The notes: generated from the sequence alone by a model not told the origin. A stretch of 64,000 nucleotides of DNA from Gemmatimonadota bacterium (GCA_016871895.1 VHBO01000002.1:124001-188000), one strand, 5' to 3'; shown: positions 1 to 10,034, counted from the first letter of the stretch. Made by a program: numbers and translations.

Positions 1-2
1 TC

Positions 3-2705
3 GGCGGCCAGCCCGGTGACCGCACCGGTGTCGCGCCGATTTCGATCGACGCGATCGAGGCGATCCAGGTCAGCATCGCGCCGTTCGACGTCCGGCAGGG
101 CAACTTCGTCGGCGCGGCGGTCAATACCGTCACGAAGTCGGGGACCAACGACCTCTCGGGGTCGCTCTACTACATCGCCCGTGACCAGGACCTCGTGGGC
201 ACGCGGCTCGGCGGGGCGAAGTTCAACCCCGGCGTCTTCCAGTTCAGCCAGATCGGTGGCCGCCTCGGCGGCGCCATCATCCCGAACAAGCTCTTCTACT
301 TCGTCTCGTACGAGACCGACGGCCTCACCGAGCCGGGCACCACGTTCCGCGCGGCCGAGCCGGGCGAGGCGTCGGCGGGGCAGGTGACCCGCGTCCGCCG
401 CACGGCGCTGGACTCGCTGAGCACATTCCTGCAGGACCGGTTCGGCTACGCGACCGGCCCCTACCAGGGCTACGACCACGAGACGCCGTCGACCCGCCTC
501 ACCGCGAAGCTCGACTACGCTCTGAGCGACCGGAACAAGTTCTCGCTCCGCTATACCGTCCTCGACTCGAAGACGGATGTCCTCCTCTCGAGCTCGTCGT
601 CCCTCGGCTTCGGCGGCAGCCGGCGGTCGAGCCTGACGGCGCTCAACTTCCAGAACTCGAACTATCAGATTCTGGAGAACCGGCGGTCGATCGTGGGCGA
701 GTGGAACTCGGTCATCAACGACCGGATGTCGAACAACATGATCATCGGCTACGACTACAGCGATGAGAGCCGCGCCTCCCGCGGCGAGGTGTTCCCCTTC
801 GTCGACATCCTCGACGCGGGCACCGTCTACACCTCGTTCGGCTTCGAGCTCTTCACGCCGAACAACGAGCTCCGCTACAAGAGCTTCCAGTTCCAGGACA
901 ACTTCACGATCTACGGCAACCGCCACGACCAGACCTTCGGCGTGAGCGTCGAGAAGTACACCTCTGAGAACGTCTTCTTCCCGGGGTCGCAGAGCGTGTA
1001 CGTGTATAACTCGCTCGCGGATTGGTACACCGACGCGAATGACTACGTCGCGAACCCGACCCGCACGACGTCGCCGGTCAGCCTCCGACGCTTCCAGGTC
1101 CGGTATGCGAACCAGCCCGGGATGGAGAAGCCGATCCAGCCGCTCGAGGTGGTCTTCGCGGGTGTCTACGCGCAGGACGAGTGGCGCGCCTCGCGCAACC
1201 TCACGATGACCTTCGGCCTCCGCGTCGAGGTACCGAAGTTCGGCGAGACGGGGTTCACGAACGCCCAGGCGAACAGCTACATCTTCCGTGACGAGACCGG
1301 GGCGGCGGTGCAGTACGAGACCCAGAAGCTCCCGGACCCGAATCTTCTCTACTCGCCGCGCTTCGGCTTCAACTGGGACGTCGACGGCAACGGCGTGACG
1401 CAGATCCGCGGCGGTAGCGGCATCTTCACCGGTCGTCCCGCCTACGTCTGGATCTCGAACCAGATCGGCAACAACGGTGTGCTCACCGGCTTCCAGCAGT
1501 TCGACAACGTGACCACCCGTCCCTTCAACCCGGATCCGAACGCGTACAAGCCGACCGGCATCACGGGGGCGCCGGCGGCGTCGTACGAGCTCGCGCTCAC
1601 CGACCCGAACTTCAAGTTCCCGCAGATCTGGCGCACCAATCTCGCCGTCGACCGGAAGCTCCCGTACGGGATGGTCGGCACCGTGGAGTGGATGATGGGC
1701 CAGGACGTCAACGGCGTGTACTACATCGACGCCAACCTGTCGAACCCGGATGGCAACTTCACCGGTCCGGATCGCCGTCCGCGCTGGTCCGTCGACGATT
1801 GCCCGACCGTCTCCGGCACGCAGCAGCGCATCAATTGCAACGTCACGAGCGCGGTCGTCCTGAAGAACCAGGATGTCGGCCGCTCCTACAACTTCGCGGC
1901 GTCGCTCGAGAAGGCGTTCGCGAACGGGCTCTTCGCGAAGGCCGCGTACGCCTACGGCATCTCGCGGAACACCGTTGACGCCGGCTCGATCGCCTTCGGC
2001 TCGTGGAACGGCAACCCGCATGCCACGAACCCGAACAATCCGGGGGTCGGCTACTCTGGGACGACGCAGGGCCACCGCGGCTTCCTGACGATGGCCTACA
2101 CCCGCCAGTTCTTCCCGATCGGCGCCACCGGCATCTCGTTCTTCCTCGAGAGCCGGACCGGCGGCAACGGGTCGTACACCTACTCGGGTGACATGAACGG
2201 CGACGGCGGCACCGGGAACGATCTCATTTACATCCCGAAGGACGCCACCGAGACGCTCTTCCTCCCGATCACCTCGGGCTCGACGACCCTGTTCACCGCG
2301 CAGCAGCAGAGCGAGGCGTTCGAGAAGTTCATCCAGCAGGATCGCTATCTCCGGAACCGCCGTGGGCAGTACGCCGAGCGTGGCGGGGTGCTCCTCCCGA
2401 TGTTCACCCGGATGGACGTGAGTATCACCCAGGACATCGGCCGGACGATCGCCGGGAAGCCGAACAAGCTTCAGCTCCGTATGGACATCCTGAACTTCAC
2501 CAACCTGATCAACTCGGATTGGGGTCGCTTCCGGACGTTCACCTCCTCCCAGCCCCTCGTCCCGGCCGGCGTCAACGCCGCGGGGCAGCCGCAGTACCGC
2601 TTCCGCACCATCGGGAGCAGCCTGTTGAGCCAGAGCTGGCAGAAGACCTTCAGCACCGCCGACGTGTGGCGGATGCAGATCGGGGCGCGTTACATCTTCA
2701 ACTGA
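3..2705 (+). CDS. TonB-dependent receptor (Oar-like), 5' truncated by window edge
   Basis: Open frame runs from the window start (GGQPGDRTGVAPISIDAIEAIQVSIAPFDVRQGNFVGAAVNTVTKSGTNDLSGSLYY..., plug-domain-like) into ORF 195..2705; ends in a beta-barrel-type aromatic C-terminus (RMQIGARYIFN). Confidence 0.88.
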   Translation, partial: GGQPGDRTGVAPISIDAIEAIQVSIAPFDVRQGNFVGAAVNTVTKSGTNDLSGSLYYIARDQDLVGTRLGGAKFNPGVFQFSQIGGRLGGAIIPNKLFYFVSYETDGLTEPGTTFRAAEPGEASAGQVTRVRRTALDSLSTFLQDRFGYATGPYQGYDHETPSTRLTAKLDYALSDRNKFSLRYTVLDSKTDVLLSSSSSLGFGGSRRSSLTALNFQNSNYQILENRRSIVGEWNSVINDRMSNNMIIGYDYSDESRASRGEVFPFVDILDAGTVYTSFGFELFTPNNELRYKSFQFQDNFTIYGNRHDQTFGVSVEKYTSENVFFPGSQSVYVYNSLADWYTDANDYVANPTRTTSPVSLRRFQVRYANQPGMEKPIQPLEVVFAGVYAQDEWRASRNLTMTFGLRVEVPKFGETGFTNAQANSYIFRDETGAAVQYETQKLPDPNLLYSPRFGFNWDVDGNGVTQIRGGSGIFTGRPAYVWISNQIGNNGVLTGFQQFDNVTTRPFNPDPNAYKPTGITGAPAASYELALTDPNFKFPQIWRTNLAVDRKLPYGMVGTVEWMMGQDVNGVYYIDANLSNPDGNFTGPDRRPRWSVDDCPTVSGTQQRINCNVTSAVVLKNQDVGRSYNFAASLEKAFANGLFAKAAYAYGISRNTVDAGSIAFGSWNGNPHATNPNNPGVGYSGTTQGHRGFLTMAYTRQFFPIGATGISFFLESRTGGNGSYTYSGDMNGDGGTGNDLIYIPKDATETLFLPITSGSTTLFTAQQQSEAFEKFIQQDRYLRNRRGQYAERGGVLLPMFTRMDVSITQDIGRTIAGKPNKLQLRMDILNFTNLINSDWGRFRTFTSSQPLVPAGVNAAGQPQYRFRTIGSSLLSQSWQKTFSTADVWRMQIGARYIFN

Positions 2706-2724
2706 TCGATCGCCCCACGACGTG

Positions 2725-2762
2725 ACGACGCCCCGGGGAGCCAAGGCTCCCCGGGGCGTCGT
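2725..2762. terminator. Bidirectional terminator hairpin between convergent genes
   Basis: Perfect 18-bp inverted repeat acgacgccccggggagcc-AA-ggctccccggggcgtcgt between the TonB receptor stop and mlaD stop. Confidence 0.8.
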
Positions 2763-2778
2763 GCATCGTGGGCGGCGC

Positions 2779-3660
2779 TCAGAACACCGAGAACTTGATG
2801 TACTTCCTCGGGTTGCGCTGGAAATCCGCCGTCAGCGAGTCGAGGCGCTGCAGGAGTGCCCGCGTGTCGCGGTACATCCCAGGGTCGTTCAGGAGGAGAC
2901 CGGCGCTCCCCTGACCGGCTTCGAGCTTCTTGAGCACCGCGTCGAGATTCGCCGCCGTCGCCCGCAGGTCGGCGCCCAGCACCGCCATATTCGTCGACAG
3001 GTCGCCGACCGCCCGGATGGTCGAGTCGACCTGCGCCGAGTCCACCGCGCCCGCCACGCGACGCACCGCCTGCTGGGTCCGTGTCAGTTCCCGGGACTGT
3101 TCGGTCGCCACACGGTCGAGGGTCTCGATCAGGTCGTGCGCAGAGGCGACCGTGGCACGGAGCTCGGCGAGCCCCTTCGCGTCCACCAACTCGCTCCGGA
3201 GCGCCGCGGTGAGGGCGCCGATGTCGCGGCTGATCGTGTCGACCTTTCCGAGAATCTCGCCGATACCCACGGAGGGTGGGCCAGCCGGGATGGTATCGCC
3301 GGGCGCGAAGTGCTCATCGGTGACCCGAGACGGATGGAGGGTCACCATCATATCGCCGAAGACCCCGTTCGGGGCCACCTTCGAGGTCGTGCCGATCGGT
3401 ACGTCGTACCGGTTATAGATGCGCATCCCGACGACGAGCTTCCCGTCGCGGCGGATATCGGTGGTGGAGACATAGCCCACCGACACCCCGGAGAGCATCA
3501 CCGGCTGCCCCTGCCGGAGGCCGGAGCCCCAGTCATACACGCTGTAGACCTCGTAGCCGGGCAGCAGCCCGCCCCGCGCGAGGTAGAGGGAGCCGACGAC
3601 GCCGAGCCCGACGGCGGCCGTCGCCACGATACCCACGAGGACTTCATCACGTCGCTTCAT
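2779..3660 (-). CDS. mlaD: MlaD/MCE family lipid transport protein
   Basis: N-terminal TM then MCE domain (GLRQGQPVMLSGVSVGYV...VAPNGVFGDMMVTLHPS), coiled C-terminus. Confidence 0.85.
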   Translation of the reverse strand: MKRRDEVLVGIVATAAVGLGVVGSLYLARGGLLPGYEVYSVYDWGSGLRQGQPVMLSGVSVGYVSTTDIRRDGKLVVGMRIYNRYDVPIGTTSKVAPNGVFGDMMVTLHPSRVTDEHFAPGDTIPAGPPSVGIGEILGKVDTISRDIGALTAALRSELVDAKGLAELRATVASAHDLIETLDRVATEQSRELTRTQQAVRRVAGAVDSAQVDSTIRAVGDLSTNMAVLGADLRATAANLDAVLKKLEAGQGSAGLLLNDPGMYRDTRALLQRLDSLTADFQRNPRKYIKFSVF

Positions 3661-4502
3661 GCCTGAAGATAGGGTGCGAGGAGGACCGCGGTGGTCGCGT
3701 CGAGGATCAGGATCGCGATCGAGGTGATGACGACCGCCCGGGCGGTGCTCTTCCCGACGCCCTCCGCCCCCCCGAAGGTCTTGTACCCCTCGAAGGTGCA
3801 GAGGAAGGCGATCGCGCCACCGAACAGGGTCGCCTTGATGAGGCTGTACGTCACCTGGAACTGATCGTAGCCGAGTCGGACGCCCTCGAGGAACTGCGCG
3901 AGCTGGACGTCGGCGACCAGCACCGAGGAGAGCATCCCAGCGAGGACCCCCGCCACGTCGGCGAAGACGGTCAGGATCGGGAGCATCACGATGCCGGCGA
4001 TGAGGCGCGGGACCACGAGGTAGGCGACGGGGTCGAAGGCGAGGGTCTCGAGTGCATCGATCTGCTCCGTCACCCGCATCGTCGCGATCTCGGCGGTCAT
4101 CTTCGCGCCGACGCGACCGGCCAGTACGAGTCCTGTGAGGAGCGGGCCCGTCTCAAGGATGACGATCTGGCGCGTCGAAAGCCCGACGATCGAGAGCTGG
4201 ATCCCAGGGAAGAGCTGATAGCGGATCTGAATGGCGATGACGCCACCGATGAAGGCGGCCACCATGATGGTCAACGGGAGCGAGTCGACCCCGATGGCCC
4301 GCATCTGGTGGAAGACCTCACGGCGCCAGGTCCGCCCCTCGCGTAACGCGCGACGGATCTCCCCCACGAAGAGGACGCGCGCTCCGATGCCCCCGAGGAG
4401 CGCCAGCGCGCGCCGGCCCATCCAGCGAAAGAAGCGGAGCCCCCCCGCCTGGACGACGGGGAAGGTCTCGGTCGGGCGTTCGGTCAGGTCAGGTGCGGAC
4501 AC
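3657..4502 (-). CDS. mlaE: MlaE family ABC transporter permease
   Basis: MlaE signatures (VGAKMTAEIATMRVTEQIDALETLAFDPVAYLVVPRLIAGIVMLPILT). GTG start proposed at 4502 (VSAPDLTERP) rather than ORF start 4586. Confidence 0.88.
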   Translation of the reverse strand: MSAPDLTERPTETFPVVQAGGLRFFRWMGRRALALLGGIGARVLFVGEIRRALREGRTWRREVFHQMRAIGVDSLPLTIMVAAFIGGVIAIQIRYQLFPGIQLSIVGLSTRQIVILETGPLLTGLVLAGRVGAKMTAEIATMRVTEQIDALETLAFDPVAYLVVPRLIAGIVMLPILTVFADVAGVLAGMLSSVLVADVQLAQFLEGVRLGYDQFQVTYSLIKATLFGGAIAFLCTFEGYKTFGGAEGVGKSTARAVVITSIAILILDATTAVLLAPYLQA

Positions 4503-5574
4503 GGGAGAGGAGGATCGAGCCGATGACGCCGAACACGGCGCCCGGGATCCACGCGGCGAGCTCGGGCTGGACGAGCCCCCCGGCACCGATGGCCTGGGTC
4601 AGCTGGAGCAGCATCAGGAAGATAATCGTGATGGCGAGGCTGATGCCGATGCCGTAGGCGGTCCCCCCGCGCTGGGTGCTCGTCGCGAGCGGGGCCCCGA
4701 TCAGCATGATGATCACGCAGGTCACCGGGATCGCGATCTTGAGCATTCGCTCCACCCGGAGCTTCCGGACATCGGTCCCGGAGCGCTCCATCGCCGCGAT
4801 GAAGCGCCCGAGGTCACGGAACCCCATCTCCGCCGGCGCCTTCGGGTTCGCCATCAGTCCGCTCGGTGGCTCCTGGAAGGCCACGTCCCGCAGCGAATCG
4901 AACGCGAAGGTGAGATTCGAGAGGGAGTCGGGGAGGACGTGCATCACGCCGTCGCGGAGCAGCCACCCTTCGGTGGGGCGCCACTCACCAGCCGTGGCCG
5001 CGATCACGTAGGTGGGGTAAACGGGACCCGTGCCGCGGCGCTCGATTTCCAGCTGTTGCACGCGCGCCTCCGCCACATCCGCGTACCCGATCCGATACGT
5101 GCGTCCGGTCTCTGACGCGTAGGCGAAGTTCGCGCGCTCATTCGTGTTCCGGAACGCCTTCTCCTGGAGCAGTTCGAGGCGCCGGGCGTTGAGTGGCGGC
5201 ACGACCTCCGCGAGGACGAGCCCGAACCCCGTGGCCCCCAGCGCGCCGAGCGCGATCGGCGCGATGAAGCGGTGGAAGCTGATGCCGGAGGCCTTCGCGG
5301 CGGTGATCTCGCTGTGGCGCGTGAAGCCGCCGATGGTGAAGACCGTCGCGAAGAGCACGGCGGCCGGAAGGACGAGGAACATCGTGTCCGGGATCCCGAG
5401 CAGGTACGCGAGCGCGATGTCCCGCACCGGGAGCTGCCGCAGGAGATACGTGTCGAGCTTCTCGCTGATGTCGATGACGATCACGAGGATCGGGAAGCCC
5501 AACGCCGTCGCGACGAGGACCTTCACGAATTCCCGGAGAACGTACCGGTCGAGCGGTCGCAGGACGCGGGTCAC
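4489..5574 (-). CDS. lptG: LptF/LptG family permease (LptG)
   Basis: LDRYVLREFVKVLVATALGFPILVIVIDISEKLDTYL...; C-terminal YxxLLQLTQAIGAGGLVQPELAAWIPGAVFG; GTG start proposed at 5574. Confidence 0.85.
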   Translation of the reverse strand: MTRVLRPLDRYVLREFVKVLVATALGFPILVIVIDISEKLDTYLLRQLPVRDIALAYLLGIPDTMFLVLPAAVLFATVFTIGGFTRHSEITAAKASGISFHRFIAPIALGALGATGFGLVLAEVVPPLNARRLELLQEKAFRNTNERANFAYASETGRTYRIGYADVAEARVQQLEIERRGTGPVYPTYVIAATAGEWRPTEGWLLRDGVMHVLPDSLSNLTFAFDSLRDVAFQEPPSGLMANPKAPAEMGFRDLGRFIAAMERSGTDVRKLRVERMLKIAIPVTCVIIMLIGAPLATSTQRGGTAYGIGISLAITIIFLMLLQLTQAIGAGGLVQPELAAWIPGAVFGVIGSILLSRVRT

Positions 5575-7043
5575 GCCGGCCTCCGGTGCCGCGCGCGCCA
5601 CCGATGCCACCGCTCGGCGAATTCGCTGCCGCGCGAGGTCGACCCCTCGGTGCCGAGCCGCAGGGTGAGGACGAGCCCCACGAGGCCGAGGCCGATGTTG
5701 GCGGCCCACATCGCGATGGCGGGGTCAAGGAGGGCGCGGTCTGCCAGCGCCTCCCCCATCAGGAGGCCGGCGTAGTAGATGGCGAAGACGCCGAGGCTCA
5801 CGCCGATGGTGAGGCCGACGCCGCCGCGCGGGAAGCGGAGGGCGATTGGGGCGCCAAGGAGCACGAAGATGAAGCAGGCGGACGCGATCGCGAACTTCTT
5901 CTCGATCTCTACCCGGTACTGGTCGATCGTGTTCTGGGCGACGGTCAGCTCGAACTGCATCCCCTCGAGCATCACATCCGAGATCATCGAGGCCGGTTGG
6001 CCCGCCACCGGCTGGGGGGGCTGGCCGGTCGGTGCGGCGCTGTCACTCGGCACGCGCTGCGCCGCCACCGCGGCCGCCGCGGGGGGCGGGGTGAGCCAGC
6101 GCTGCAGCCGCCGCACCGCGTCGCAGTACACCCCGCCGACGCCGCGAGGGATGCGCGGGACGTGGTCGGCGGCGAGGCTGTCGCCGAGGGTCCGCTGCAC
6201 GCGCACCCAGGCACTGTCGCGCTGCACCGAGGCCTCGTCCACCCGAGCGCGCAACTCGCAGACCGAGAGCTCGCGGTCGGAGCGATACCCCGCCCGTTCC
6301 GAGCCGCGGTCGAGCCCGCCGGAGACGCCCCGGACCAGGATGATGTCCTCGCGGAAGAAGCTGCGTTGCAGCCGGGCGGGTCGTTCCGCGTCGACTTCGG
6401 TGGTCGTCCCATCGAAGAGGGTGAGGATGAGGTCTTCGCCGGAGGTCGAGAGCGCCACCACGCCGCTATCCGCCTCGATGCTCCGACGGTGCGCGGGATC
6501 GCCGAGGTCGTAGATGGTCACGTCGTGCATCTGGTTGGTCCCCGAGGCGATCCGCGCCGCGCGCAGGAAGAGCGTCCGGGGGACCACCTCGTTGATCACC
6601 TGCTCCTGTAGCGCGAGGGTCGGCTTCACCCGGGCGATGTCCGACTGGAGCGTCGCGAGCCGATGGTTCGCCCGTGGGAGCACCTGGTCGTTGAAGACCA
6701 CCATCGCGACGGTGAGGGCGAGGGACGCGAGCATCACGGGGACCATCAGGCGCTGCATACTCACGCCGCTCGCCTTGAACGCGGTGATCTCGTTCTCTGA
6801 CGCCAACCGCGAGAAGGCGTGCAGCGTCGCGACGAGCACCGCCATCGGCAGCGTCATCGCGAGGGTGAAGGGTACCGAGAGCACAAGGAACTCGGTGATC
6901 ACCTGCCAGGGGAGCCCCTTCCCGACGAGGTCACCGAGCCGCTTCGCGACGAAATTGAGCAGGAGCAGCGAGGTGAGCGCCGACACCGCGAAGGCGAGGG
7001 GGCCGAGATGCTCCTTCAGGATGTATCGGGAGACGATCTTCAC
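5571..7043 (-). CDS. lptF: LptF/LptG family permease (LptF)
   Basis: VSRYILKEHLGPLAFAVSALTSLLLLNFVAKRL...NEITAFKASGVSMQRLM; start proposed at GTG 7043. Confidence 0.85.
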   Translation of the reverse strand: MKIVSRYILKEHLGPLAFAVSALTSLLLLNFVAKRLGDLVGKGLPWQVITEFLVLSVPFTLAMTLPMAVLVATLHAFSRLASENEITAFKASGVSMQRLMVPVMLASLALTVAMVVFNDQVLPRANHRLATLQSDIARVKPTLALQEQVINEVVPRTLFLRAARIASGTNQMHDVTIYDLGDPAHRRSIEADSGVVALSTSGEDLILTLFDGTTTEVDAERPARLQRSFFREDIILVRGVSGGLDRGSERAGYRSDRELSVCELRARVDEASVQRDSAWVRVQRTLGDSLAADHVPRIPRGVGGVYCDAVRRLQRWLTPPPAAAAVAAQRVPSDSAAPTGQPPQPVAGQPASMISDVMLEGMQFELTVAQNTIDQYRVEIEKKFAIASACFIFVLLGAPIALRFPRGGVGLTIGVSLGVFAIYYAGLLMGEALADRALLDPAIAMWAANIGLGLVGLVLTLRLGTEGSTSRGSEFAERWHRWRARHRRPA

Positions 7044-7159
7044 TCGGCGGCGGGTCAATGCACGTGGGAAGGGGCCAACCTCGTATATTCCACTCACTTG
7101 CGCGCGTCGGGCAAGGTGCACCTCGCCCCTACGCGCCCCTCTTCCACCCGGAGGCCCCC

Positions 7160-8098
7160 GTGCGGTTCCGTCCCCTGATAGCGTCCGTCCTCCTCATCGG
7201 CCTTCTCGGCTGTGGACGAGGCGGTGGTGATGCCGAGGCCCGGCCGGCTGAGGCGGTGCGGCCCGCGTTCGACGGCCAGGCGGCGCTCGAGGCGGTCCGG
7301 GCCCAGGTCGCCTTCGGGCCCCGGGTCCCGGGGACGGCGGCGCATCGCGCCGCCGGCGACTGGCTTGTGGCGCAGCTCCGCGCGAGCGCGGACACGGTGG
7401 TGGTGCAGGCGTGGACGCACCGGACGGCGGGCGGCGTCTCCCTGCCGATGCGGAACATCCTCGCCCGCTTCCGGCCTACGGCGGCCGAGCGGGTGCTCTA
7501 CGTGGCACACTGGGACTCGAGGCCACACGCCGATGCGGTCGGGTCGGTACAGCCGACGGCGCCCGTCCCAGGCGCGAACGACGGGGGGTCTGGGGTCGCG
7601 ATCCTCCTTGAGGTCGCGCGGCAACTGCGTGGCGCGCCACCGGCAATCGGTGTGGACCTGCTGTTGGTGGATGGCGAGGACTATGGCGACTTCGACACCG
7701 ACACCGACGTCCTGATCGGGTCGCGCTACTTCGCCGAGCACCTCCCGGCGCCGGGGTACGCGCCGCTCTTCGGGGTGCTCTGGGATATGGTGGGTGACAG
7801 TCTCCCCGTCTTCGAGCAGGAGGCCAACTCGGTCCGTGGGGCGCCAGAGGTGGTGCAACGCGTCTGGGCGACGGCGCAGCGTCTCGGGCACGGCGCTGCC
7901 TTCACCAATCGGGCGGGGTTGAGCATCACCGACGACCACGTGCCGCTGCTCTCGAAGGGGCTGCGGGTGATCGATGTGATCGATCTCGACTATCCGTGGC
8001 ATCACACCATCGATGACACCGTCGACAAGGTCTCGGCGCGGACGCTGCAGCTCGTCGGCGAGGTGGCGATGGCGGTGCTCCGAGAGCTCGAGCGCTGA
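7160..8098 (+). CDS. M28 family peptidase / glutaminyl-cyclase-like lipoprotein
   Basis: Lipobox-like LIGLLGCG; VLYVAHWDSRPHAD...PGANDGGSGVAILLEVARQL...DLLLVDGEDYG matches M28/QC metal-binding motifs; GTG start at 7160. Confidence 0.85.
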   Translation: MRFRPLIASVLLIGLLGCGRGGGDAEARPAEAVRPAFDGQAALEAVRAQVAFGPRVPGTAAHRAAGDWLVAQLRASADTVVVQAWTHRTAGGVSLPMRNILARFRPTAAERVLYVAHWDSRPHADAVGSVQPTAPVPGANDGGSGVAILLEVARQLRGAPPAIGVDLLLVDGEDYGDFDTDTDVLIGSRYFAEHLPAPGYAPLFGVLWDMVGDSLPVFEQEANSVRGAPEVVQRVWATAQRLGHGAAFTNRAGLSITDDHVPLLSKGLRVIDVIDLDYPWHHTIDDTVDKVSARTLQLVGEVAMAVLRELER

Positions 8099-8141
8099 GG
8101 CGGGAGGTTGGCGATGACGGCCGCGGTGCGCGGATGTCCTC

Positions 8142-8714
8142 GTGCGCGCGGTCCGAGGGCATCGTCCCGTGGTGCCGACGCCCGCCGAACGACAGGCGTT
8201 CCTGTATCTCGCGCTCGTGACGGCGGTGGGCACCGCCGTCCGGGCCTGGGACGGTCGTGCCGCAGGGCCGACGCCGAGCGAGGCGCAGGCGCTGGCGTCG
8301 CAGCTCGCGGCGGTCGATTCGGCCCTCGCGCGGCGCGCCGGTCCATCGGTCTCGCGACCCGCCGCCGCGCCCACCGGCGAACGGGCGAGGGCGGGCGTGA
8401 CGGCACGCCGGTCCGTCCCGTCGCGTGCGGCGCCATCGCCGAGCACCTCGCCGCCGCTGGTCGGACCGATCGACGTGGATCGGGCGGACTCGGCGACCTT
8501 GGAGCGTCTGCCGGGGATCGGTCCGGCGCTGGCGGCGCGGATCATCGCCGATCGGGGCGCCCACGGTCCATTCGGATCGGGCGTGGGGTTGCAGCGCGTC
8601 CGGGGGATCGGGCCGGCGTTGTGGCGGCGACTGGAGGGGCTCGTGACCTTCTCCGGGGTGCCGCGTCCCGACGCTGGAGTCTCTTCATCGCGCGGGCGGT
8701 GGCGCTCGCCTTGA
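8142..8714 (+). CDS. ComEA-like helix-hairpin-helix protein
   Basis: IDVDRADSATLERLPGIGPALAARIIADRGAHGPFGSGVGLQRVRGIGPALWRRLEG: tandem HhH with N-terminal membrane segment. Confidence 0.75.
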   Translation: MRAVRGHRPVVPTPAERQAFLYLALVTAVGTAVRAWDGRAAGPTPSEAQALASQLAAVDSALARRAGPSVSRPAAAPTGERARAGVTARRSVPSRAAPSPSTSPPLVGPIDVDRADSATLERLPGIGPALAARIIADRGAHGPFGSGVGLQRVRGIGPALWRRLEGLVTFSGVPRPDAGVSSSRGRWRSP

Positions 8715-8829
8715 CACAACTATAAAGGCACCCTCAGCTTCCCCGAACGTATGTCCATCACCGCCGCCTCCGGGGGCCGCTCCCGCTACCCCGCCGCGCC
8801 GCTGACGCGACGCCCACCCCCGTACCGCT

Positions 8830-10023
8830 ATGCCGATCTTCACGTACACCGCCCGCACCGTGCAGGGTGAGATTCGCTCTGCCACCCTTGAGGCGGCCTC
8901 GCGCGACGAGGTGGTGGCGCAACTCCGGCGGCAGAAGCTGACCGTCATCAAGGTCGAGCAGCCCCCCAAGGTCAAACTCTCCGGGTCGATCCCGATGCGT
9001 GACATCGTGATCTTCACGCGGCAGTTCTCGACGATGATCAACTCGGGGCTGCCGCTCGTGCAGTCCCTCGACATCCTGTCGAAGCAGTCGGAGAACCCCA
9101 CACTACAGGCGGTGACGCGGCAGGTGGTCTTCGACGTCGAGTCGGGATACACCGTGGCCGACGCCCTCGCCAAGCACCCGAACGCCTTCACCGAGCTGTA
9201 CGTGAACATGGTGGCGGCCGGCGAGGCGGGCGGCATCCTCGACACGATCCTGATGCGCCTCGCGACCTTCATGGAGAAGAACGACGCGCTCGTCCGGAAG
9301 GTGAAGGGGGCGATGCTCTACCCCGGCGTCATCATGAGCGTCGCGGGCGGCGCGATCGCCATCCTGCTCATCGTCGTCATCCCGACCTTCCAGAACATGT
9401 TTAGTTCGGTCGGCCTCGCGCTCCCGCTCCCGACCCGCATCGTCATCGCGCTGTCGGCGTTCCTGAAGGGGTACTGGTGGGCGTTGCTCGTCGCCGGGTT
9501 CGTCGGCGTCCAGGCCTTCCGGCGCTACTATGCGACGTCGCGGGGGCAGCTCGTCATCGACGGACTCCTCCTCCGCGCGCCGATCCTCGGTGACGTCCTG
9601 CGCAAGTCCGCCGTCTCGCGGTTCACGCGTACGCTTGGCACCCTGCTGAGCTCCGGCGTGAGCATCCTCGACGGCCTCGAGATCACGGCGAAGACTGCGG
9701 GGAACCGCGTCGTCTCCGACGCGATCCTCGCCTCACGCTCCTCGATCGCTGGCGGCGACACCATCTCGGCCCCGCTGCAGAAGAGCAAGGTCTTCCCGCC
9801 GATGGTGATCTCGATGATCGCGGTCGGCGAGCAGACGGGTGGCCTCGACGAGATGCTCGCAAAGATCGCCGACTTCTACGATGAAGAGGTCGACGCGGCG
9901 GTCAGCGGGCTCCTGTCTCTCCTCGAGCCTGTGATGATCGTCTTCCTTGGCGTCGTCGTCGGCGGGATGGTCGTGGCGATGTATCTCCCGATCTTCGATA
10001 TGATCAACACCGTCGGCGCGTAG
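8830..10023 (+). CDS. pilC: Type II secretion/type IV pilus inner-membrane protein, GspF/PilC family
   Basis: MPIFTYTARTVQGEIRSATLEAASRDEVVAQLRRQKL...; two GspF repeats; C-terminal LLEPVMIVFLGVVVGGMVVAMYLPIFDM. Confidence 0.92.
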   Translation: MPIFTYTARTVQGEIRSATLEAASRDEVVAQLRRQKLTVIKVEQPPKVKLSGSIPMRDIVIFTRQFSTMINSGLPLVQSLDILSKQSENPTLQAVTRQVVFDVESGYTVADALAKHPNAFTELYVNMVAAGEAGGILDTILMRLATFMEKNDALVRKVKGAMLYPGVIMSVAGGAIAILLIVVIPTFQNMFSSVGLALPLPTRIVIALSAFLKGYWWALLVAGFVGVQAFRRYYATSRGQLVIDGLLLRAPILGDVLRKSAVSRFTRTLGTLLSSGVSILDGLEITAKTAGNRVVSDAILASRSSIAGGDTISAPLQKSKVFPPMVISMIAVGEQTGGLDEMLAKIADFYDEEVDAAVSGLLSLLEPVMIVFLGVVVGGMVVAMYLPIFDMINTVGA

Positions 10024-10034
10024 GCGCCGACGGT
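10009..10034. terminator. Hairpin overlapping both convergent stop codons
   Basis: accgtcggcg-cgtagg-cgccgacggt, 10-bp perfect stem; contains the pilC TAG (10021-10023) and touches the nadR-like stop (10034-10036). Confidence 0.65.

Noticed and set aside
2722-3666. 314-aa plus-strand ORF antisense to mlaD
   Set aside because: Begins inside the terminator hairpin; MCE domain on the minus strand is clear.
8711-8727. TTGACAcaacTATAAAG resembling promoter boxes upstream of pilC
   Set aside because: TTGACA and TATAAA are only 4 nt apart, not the ~17-nt sigma-70 spacing. Could be coincidence; not supportable as a promoter.
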